Source: Timaviella obliquedivisa GSE-PSE-MK23-08B (GTDB taxonomy: Bacteria; Cyanobacteriota; Cyanobacteriia; Elainellales; Elainellaceae). From it: DNA of 39,673 bases. The DNA is taken from assembly GCA_019358855.1 (NCBI GenBank), contig JAHHII010000022.1, positions 1 to 39,673 on the forward strand, written 5' to 3'. The translations under genes were made by a program, and so were the position numbers. The stretch's first letter is position 1, and each line of letters begins with the position of its first letter. This document shows positions 35,250 through 39,673 of this stretch, one piece after another. Under the pieces are notes generated by a model. That model saw only the letters and a list, made by a program, of their open reading frames with translations, did not search any database and was not told the origin of the DNA.

Positions 35250-35292
35250 TTGAGTATACCTTGATTATTGTACTCAAGTTTTTGAATACAAT
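35250..35292. promoter_or_regulatory. Candidate PadR operator between padR and devBCA
   Basis: Three half-sites: TTGAGTATACC (35250-35260), ATTGTACTCAA (35267-35277, opposite orientation) and TTGAATACAAT (35282-35292). Halves 2 and 3 form an 11-base inverted repeat with one mismatch and a 4-base centre; halves 1 and 2 form TTGAGTA-N14-TACTCAA. TACAAT in the third half-site could be the -10 of the devB promoter, though it is only 14 bases from the start codon. This arrangement suits a dimeric repressor of both divergent genes. Confidence 0.6.
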
Positions 35293-35306
35293 AAATGGAG
35301 TAGTGC

Positions 35307-36509
35307 ATGAATCACATGAATTGGGGAGCTAAAGGGCGATCGCCTCACTTAGGAATGATGCTTGGGATCGGTTGCTTCTTGCTGGGTGGCGGGATTGCTT
35401 ATCGAGTGTGGTGGAATCGAGTGTGGTGGAGCCATCCGATTCAGCCGCCGATCGCTGTAGCTGCTGCGCCTACGATTGAAACGGTATCTGCTCTAGGGCG
35501 ATTGGAGCCAGAGGGTGAGGTAATTCAAGTGTTTGCGCCCACTTCCTTGGAGGGTGCGCGAGTTGAAGCTCTTAAAGTGAGCCATGGTCAACAGATTCGC
35601 AAAGGAGAGGTCATTGCCGTTCTAGATACTTATGAGCGTCGGCAGGCAGCTTTACGCGAGGCGCAAGAGCAGTTGAAGGTCGCCCAATCTCGGTTAAAGC
35701 AGGTGGAAGCAGGTGCAAAGTCAGGAGAAATTCGGGCACAGGCGCGAGTGGTTGATCGCCAACAGGTTGAACTACAAACTGAAACCACTGCCCAGGAAGC
35801 CACGATCGCCCGTTTGCAAGCAGAACTTCGCAATGCAGAACTCGAAGATCGGCGCTATCAAACGCTTTATACCGAAGGAGCCGTCTCTGCTTCCTTGCGC
35901 GATGGGAAGCAATTGACCGCCGATACAGTGCGGCAACAGCTAAACGAGGCGCAGGCCAATTTAAGCCGGATTCAGTTGTCTCGGCAAAAGCAGATCGCTG
36001 AAGCGCAAGCCACGCTCGATCAGATTGCAGAGGTTCGTCCGGTTGATGTAAATGTGATGCGATCGCAGGTGTCTCAAGCACAGGCAAGTGTGGTGAGAGT
36101 AAAGGCGGAGCTAGATCTGGCAACAGTGAGATCACCTCAAGATGGACAAGTTCTCAAAATCCATACTCGCCCCGGAGAGCTAGTTGGGACTCAAGGCATC
36201 ATTAGCTTGGGGCAAACTCAGAGAATGGTGGCGGTCGCAGAAGTGTATGAGTTAGATGTCAGTCGTATTCGCGAAGGACAGTCTGCAACTGTGATTAGCA
36301 AGAACAATGCTTTTTCAAATGTGCTGAGTGGCAAGGTTGTAGAAGTCGGATTGGAGATCAACAAACAGGATGTCCTGAACACTGATCCAGCCGCAAAGTT
36401 TGATGCGCGGGTTGTGGAAGTAAAAGTGCGGTTAGATGAATCGTCTAGCCGTCGGGTTGCAGGTTTAACAAATTTGAGCATTCAAGTATCGATCGATGTT
36501 AAATCTTGA
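35307..36509 (+). CDS. devB: DevB-like membrane fusion protein of an ABC exporter
   Basis: A 400-residue periplasmic adaptor of the DevB family. One N-terminal membrane segment (about residues 12-33), a lipoyl-like half motif around VIQVFAPTSLEGARVEALKV, a long coiled coil (about 110-265) and a second half with LDLATVRSPQDGQVLKIHTR then PGELV. DevBCA exporters, known from heterocyst glycolipid export in Anabaena, work with a TolC outer-membrane channel. GGAG 6 bases before ATG supports the start. First gene of devBCA, 9 bases before devC. The cargo here is unknown; such operons are common in non-heterocystous species. Confidence 0.88.
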   Translation: MNHMNWGAKGRSPHLGMMLGIGCFLLGGGIAYRVWWNRVWWSHPIQPPIAVAAAPTIETVSALGRLEPEGEVIQVFAPTSLEGARVEALKVSHGQQIRKGEVIAVLDTYERRQAALREAQEQLKVAQSRLKQVEAGAKSGEIRAQARVVDRQQVELQTETTAQEATIARLQAELRNAELEDRRYQTLYTEGAVSASLRDGKQLTADTVRQQLNEAQANLSRIQLSRQKQIAEAQATLDQIAEVRPVDVNVMRSQVSQAQASVVRVKAELDLATVRSPQDGQVLKIHTRPGELVGTQGIISLGQTQRMVAVAEVYELDVSRIREGQSATVISKNNAFSNVLSGKVVEVGLEINKQDVLNTDPAAKFDARVVEVKVRLDESSSRRVAGLTNLSIQVSIDVKS

Positions 36510-36518
36510 GGAAATTAA

Positions 36519-37691
36519 ATGTCAGAACAGAGCAGGAAAAAGAAACCATTATTTCTTTCTTGGCTACAGCTACGGAAAGAACGATCGCGTCTGCTAGTGG
36601 CGATCGCAGGTATTAGCTTTGCCGATGTCCTGATGTTTTTGCAAATGGGCTTTCGTGGCGCATTGTTTAGTAGTGCCGTGGAGTTTCACAATAGCCTGAA
36701 CGGTGAAATTGTCATGCTGAGTGGGCGATCGCGATCGCTAATTTCCCTCGATCGCTTTACAGAGCGACGATTGTATCAAGCATCTGGTGTGGATGGAGTG
36801 CAATCAGTTAGCCCAATTTATTTGAATTCCGTGCAATGGCGCAATCCTGAAAATAAAGAAATTTGGGATATCTATGCGATCGGCATTAATCCAGAACATC
36901 GAGTAATGAATGTCCCTGGTGTAGAAGCCAATCGTGAAAAACTGCGCGAACCAGATACAGTCCTATTTAATTCAGGTTCTCGTCAAGAATTTGGAGCGAT
37001 CGCGCCAAAGTTTGAAGCAGGTGAATCGATTGCGACTGAAATTAACGAACGTCAAGTTCAAGTTCAAGGCTTATTCCAACTTAGCCCGACCTTTGGCATT
37101 AATGCCTACCTCGTCACTAGCGATGTCAACTTTTTACGTATAGCTAATTTTCGCCAAGGTGGATTAGTGGATGTGGGAGTCATCAAGCTTAAACCCAATG
37201 CCAATGTCCAAGCTGTTTTAGCAGAGTTGCGATCGCGTCTGCCCAGTGATGTCAAAATCATGACCAGAGACGACTATGCGCGAGCCGAAGTTGCTTTTTG
37301 GAATGCCAGCACACCCGTAGGCTATACCTTCGATCTAGGGGTGGTCATTGCTTTCATTGTCGGTGCTGTAATTGTCTATCAGATTCTGTACAGCGATGTC
37401 ACCGATCATTTACCTGAATATGCCACACTCAAGGCGATGGGATTTCGCGATCGCTATTTGTTCATCGTCGTGTTCCAAGAATCCCTAATTTTGGCGGCAC
37501 TTGGATTTATCCCCGGTACTCTAATCGCTTTAGGCATTTATCGCATTACCAACATTGCAACAATGCTGCCGATGGCAATGGATTTAGGACGGATTGTGTT
37601 TGTTTTCGTCCTCACTGCCATCATGAGTTCGTCCTCTGCGGCGATCGCCGCGCGTAAATTACAAACTGCTGACCCTGCCGACATTTTCTAG
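36519..37691 (+). CDS. devC: DevC-like ABC exporter permease
   Basis: A 390-residue permease of the MacB/FtsX-fold DevC family. One membrane segment near the N-terminus (LLVAIAGISFADVLMFLQMG), a large periplasmic domain (about 45-265), then three membrane segments after GYTFDLGVVIAFIVGAVIVY with the conserved YATLKAMGFRDRYLF coupling region. GAGGA lies 7 bases before the ATG. It is flanked by devB and devA on the same strand with gaps of 9 bases each. Confidence 0.9.
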   Translation: MSEQSRKKKPLFLSWLQLRKERSRLLVAIAGISFADVLMFLQMGFRGALFSSAVEFHNSLNGEIVMLSGRSRSLISLDRFTERRLYQASGVDGVQSVSPIYLNSVQWRNPENKEIWDIYAIGINPEHRVMNVPGVEANREKLREPDTVLFNSGSRQEFGAIAPKFEAGESIATEINERQVQVQGLFQLSPTFGINAYLVTSDVNFLRIANFRQGGLVDVGVIKLKPNANVQAVLAELRSRLPSDVKIMTRDDYARAEVAFWNASTPVGYTFDLGVVIAFIVGAVIVYQILYSDVTDHLPEYATLKAMGFRDRYLFIVVFQESLILAALGFIPGTLIALGIYRITNIATMLPMAMDLGRIVFVFVLTAIMSSSSAAIAARKLQTADPADIF

Positions 37692-37700
37692 GAATTAAGC

Positions 37701-38435
37701 ATGTTTAAATCGCCAGAAAGGCCCATCATTGAGACTTCTGACCCCGCTATCTCAATGATCCATTTGAATCATTATTACGGTCAAGGCTCATTGCGGAAAC
37801 AGGTTTTGTTTGACATTAATTTGCAAATCGATCGGGGCGAAATCATTATTATGACTGGACCATCAGGTTCTGGTAAGACAACATTGTTAACGTTAATAGG
37901 CAGTTTACGCTCTATTCAAGACGGAAGTTTAAGCATTTTAGGATACGACTTATTCAATGCCAGCAAAGAACAGATGACCCTTGCTCGCCGCAATATTGGT
38001 TATATTTTTCAAGCGCATAATCTACTAAACTTCCTAACGGTATATCAGAATGTAGAAATGGCATTAGAGATTCATGAGGTGACAGCAACAGAGGCAGATA
38101 ATCGCATTCGGAATGTATTAATCGCAGTGGGATTGGAAGATCGCATGGACTACTATCCAGGAAATCTCTCAGGCGGACAAAAACAAAGAGTGGCGATCGC
38201 TCGTGCGCTAGTCAGTCAGCCTAAAATTATTTTGGCAGATGAACCCACAGCAGCATTGGATAAGAAATCGGGGCGAGATGTAGTAGAAATTATGGAGAAA
38301 CTTGCTAAAGATCAGGGTTGTACGATCTTGCTAGTGACCCATGACAATCGTATTCTCGATCTTGCCGATCGCATTATTTACATGGAAGATGGATATCTGG
38401 TGAACCGTTCTGATGTCGATGCGATCGTTCAATAG
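37701..38435 (+). CDS. devA: DevA-like ABC exporter ATPase
   Basis: A 244-residue ATPase with Walker A GPSGSGKTT, Q-loop FQAHNLL, signature LSGGQKQRVAIARALVSQ, Walker B IILADEPTAALD and switch His in LVTHD. This is the MacB/LolD/DevA subfamily, which drives a mechanotransmission export cycle with the DevC permease and DevB adaptor. AGGAA 6-7 bases before the ATG. It is the last gene of the operon. Confidence 0.92.
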   Translation: MFKSPERPIIETSDPAISMIHLNHYYGQGSLRKQVLFDINLQIDRGEIIIMTGPSGSGKTTLLTLIGSLRSIQDGSLSILGYDLFNASKEQMTLARRNIGYIFQAHNLLNFLTVYQNVEMALEIHEVTATEADNRIRNVLIAVGLEDRMDYYPGNLSGGQKQRVAIARALVSQPKIILADEPTAALDKKSGRDVVEIMEKLAKDQGCTILLVTHDNRILDLADRIIYMEDGYLVNRSDVDAIVQ

Positions 38436-38610
38436 GTTTTTCAGTTCTTAGGTGATGACTATGCGCTAGTAGCCCACCAATTCAAATGAAACGAACGGTC
38501 GACGAGTCGCTGATGCTAAATTTGAGGTTGCTTGCCGCTGATTTGAGCCATTATACGGTTCATCAAGGTACTATGCAGGAATGTCTGAGAGTTTATTGAG
38601 TAGCAATTGA

Positions 38611-38643
38611 TTGGACTACAACATAGTACTAACTAGAATAGTT
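38611..38643 (+). promoter_or_regulatory. Promoter with overlapping palindrome upstream of the marR fragment
   Basis: TTGGAC (38611-38616), a 17-base spacer and TAGAAT (38634-38639) form a good sigma-70-type promoter, with the start codon at 38671. The palindrome AACTA-GAA-TAGTT (38631-38643) covers the -10 element, the usual place for a MarR autorepression operator. Confidence 0.55.
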
Positions 38644-38670
38644 CTCTATTGGTATCCCGGTATCTATGAT

Positions 38671-38898
38671 ATGCCCAAAAAATCAACAATTCAAGCAGCA
38701 AAAGAGCCTTTTTTGCCAGCAATGCGGGAACTAGTTAGGGCATATCAAGCTTTTTCCGCTTACTCTGAGGCACACGTTCGACAGTTTGATTTAACGCCCG
38801 CGCAGTTTGATGTGATTGCCACCTTGGGCAATACTAATGGCATGAGTATGGGCGAAATTGGGGAGAAAACTTTGATTACCAAAGGCACTTTAGGGTAG
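38671..38898 (+). pseudogene. MarR-family regulator, 3' end lost
   Basis: 75 codons encode the first half of a MarR-type winged-helix protein: PAMRELVRAYQAFSAYSEAH, FDLTPAQFDVIATLGNTNG and MSMGEIGEKTLITKGTL, which includes the recognition helix up to T-K-G-T-L. The family continues with T-G-V-V-D-R-L-E and a wing plus dimerisation helices, all missing; one Gly codon and TAG follow. I take ATG 38671 as start since homology begins there; the frame is open to 38611. It runs into the beta-lactamase-like gene tail to tail. Confidence 0.75.
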
Positions 38899-39249
38899 TC
38901 CAGAAGTATGAGTTGCTAATTGGCGCAGAGTAATAGATTGAATTGGAGTAGTCCACTGGCTAACGATCGCGGCTGGCAGATAGAGGTGGATTGGATCATT
39001 CAAAGCAACTATGCCGTCATTCACCAATGTAGCGAGAACCGTTCCAGTCAAAACCTTAGTGACAGAACCAATTTCATAAATTTTCTGTGCATTAGGAAGT
39101 GCATGATTGGCGTCACTACTCTTGCCAAATCCCTTGACGTAAGAATGCTCTTGCTGAATGACTCCAATCGTTAACGCAACGTTTTCTGTCTTGTCAACAT
39201 AATCATTCGTAATTTGGCTAATCTTAGATTCTAAATTTTGGATATTCAT
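38890..39249 (-). pseudogene. Serine beta-lactamase-like hydrolase, C-terminal two thirds lost
   Basis: 119 codons match the N-terminal part of a class-C beta-lactamase/esterase-type serine hydrolase: the catalytic SxxK (S62-V-T-K65 in IYEIGSVTKVLTG), LNDPIHLYLP and LRQLATHTSGLP. Homology and frame both stop right after HTSGLP with TAA at 38890-38892. The Tyr of the YxN motif and the C-terminal KTG-like box are absent, so it cannot be active. Its 3' end overlaps that of the marR fragment by 9 bases, which marks a deletion or insertion junction. Confidence 0.8.
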
Positions 39250-39547
39250 GACTGCTGCGTTCGGTTGATTGATGTTAAGCGATCGCTATTGAGTAGCTTG
39301 ATGAAGTAATGTGTACAGTGATAAATAATAAAATGCTATAAGCTAAAGTATTAATTTTTCTATACCTGCCGATTGCATATTGAGCATTTTTTATGTTATT
39401 TTATTTTTTTGATACAATTTCTAGGACTTTTCACAACTAACGAATGGATTAGACCTGTTCAGAGATTGGAAAAATAGAGATAACCAAAGTGATATGAAGA
39501 TGACAACGATCGCGCCCAGTGAAAGATATTTCGGAGATTGATTGTGA
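39250..39547. other. AT-rich region before the IS5-family element
   Basis: No supported gene in 298 bases. A frame from ATG 39493 (MKMTTIAPSERYFGD) ends in TGA seven bases before the IS end, so it is not simply interrupted by the IS. The stretch 39340-39420 is extremely AT-rich. Confidence 0.35.
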
Positions 39548-39673
39548 GAGGATGTTTGAAAAGTCAGCTAGTCGGTAAAAAAGCTCTCTCAGTGTAAGCT
39601 GCGAATAGAAAGCACGCAGCACCGAGAAAGCAATATGAGTAAAGCATATCCCAGCAATCTGACTACTGGACAG
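39548..39673 (+). mobile_element. Left end of an IS5-family insertion sequence (cut by window edge)
   Basis: The end GAGGATGTTTGAAAAGT matches the MITE terminal repeat at 15 of 17 positions. TGA precedes it (39545-39547), again fitting a TNA-type target. The transposase gene begins at 39635. The right end, and so the target duplication, lie outside the window. Confidence 0.75.
39635..39673 (+). CDS. IS5-family transposase, first 13 codons
   Basis: The visible residues MSKAYPSNLTTGQ match the start of the IS5-family (IS1031-like) transposases common in cyanobacteria, which continue with a Q-W-E-L-L block. The rest is beyond the window. GAGAAAG lies about 5 bases before the ATG. It may mobilise the two MITEs in this window. 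Confidence 0.7.
   Translation, partial: MSKAYPSNLTTGQ

Noticed and set aside
35307-38435. devBCA as evidence for heterocysts, or Mo-nitro_C as evidence for nitrogen fixation
   Set aside because: Both families occur widely in cyanobacteria that neither form heterocysts nor fix nitrogen; no nif or het genes are seen here.
1-39673. Numerous GCGATCGC palindromes as regulatory sites
   Set aside because: They are HIP1 repeats spread through coding and non-coding DNA in cyanobacteria and do not mark individual genes.
1-39673. CRISPR array or large novel defence system
   Set aside because: No regularly spaced direct repeats and no nuclease, helicase or reverse-transcriptase gene were found; the only short tandem repeat is the LNSAA coding repeat.

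Overview
The window looks like a cyanobacterial chromosome segment. The octamer GCGATCGC (HIP1) occurs throughout, and several families are typical of cyanobacteria: a NrtP-type nitrate permease, a Mo-nitrogenase C-terminal-type small protein, DevBCA exporter genes, a GUN4 domain, and long PAS/GAF/receiver histidine kinases. No rRNA, tRNA or CRISPR array was recognised. The genus cannot be fixed from the sequence alone.

Layout. (1) 1-2400: a PAS-GGDEF-EAL cyclic-di-GMP enzyme whose N-terminus is broken and whose last codons are supplied by an inserted MITE. (2) 2400-5600, minus strand: the nitrate permease nrtP with an NtcA box, a small GAF protein 4 bases behind it, a large perfect inverted repeat, and a Mo-nitro_C protein. 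(3) 5700-7000: a second copy of the MITE and what looks like a decayed peptide-export locus (small leader-like peptide plus the C-terminal third of an HlyD adaptor). (4) 7503-20163, plus strand: a polysaccharide cluster with six family-2 glycosyltransferases, one family-4 glycosyltransferase, a UDP-galactopyranose-mutase-like flavoprotein, a Wzm/Wzt-type ABC exporter and a polytopic membrane protein. Several genes touch or overlap. (5) 20200-20650: remnants, including an FAD monooxygenase pseudogene. (6) 20811-31084: signalling genes: a very large hybrid histidine kinase with a substituted N-terminal receiver, then a two-gene operon (MASE1 hybrid kinase plus receiver-kinase). Between them lie a PPC-domain protein with EF-hand-like loops and a GUN4-domain protein with a signal peptide. 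(7) 31100-34100: a debris zone with a second type of MITE-like element, a baeRF-type eRF1-like protein, a broken antitoxin and an IS1 fragment. (8) 34101-38435: MAPEG protein, PadR regulator and the divergent devBCA exporter operon, with repeated half-sites between padR and devB. (9) 38600-39673: a MarR gene and a beta-lactamase-like gene, both losing their 3' ends at one junction, then the left end of an IS5-family element whose terminal repeat nearly matches that of the two MITEs.

How the parts fit. The polysaccharide cluster probably assembles a glycan on the cytoplasmic side and exports it through the Wzm/Wzt pair. No initiating sugar-phosphate transferase is visible, so that step would have to be encoded elsewhere. 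nrtP is probably under nitrogen control by NtcA. devBCA is probably controlled by the neighbouring PadR protein. Mobile-element activity has shaped the window: two 150-base MITEs with intact 3-base target duplications, a candidate autonomous partner at the right edge, and many truncated genes.
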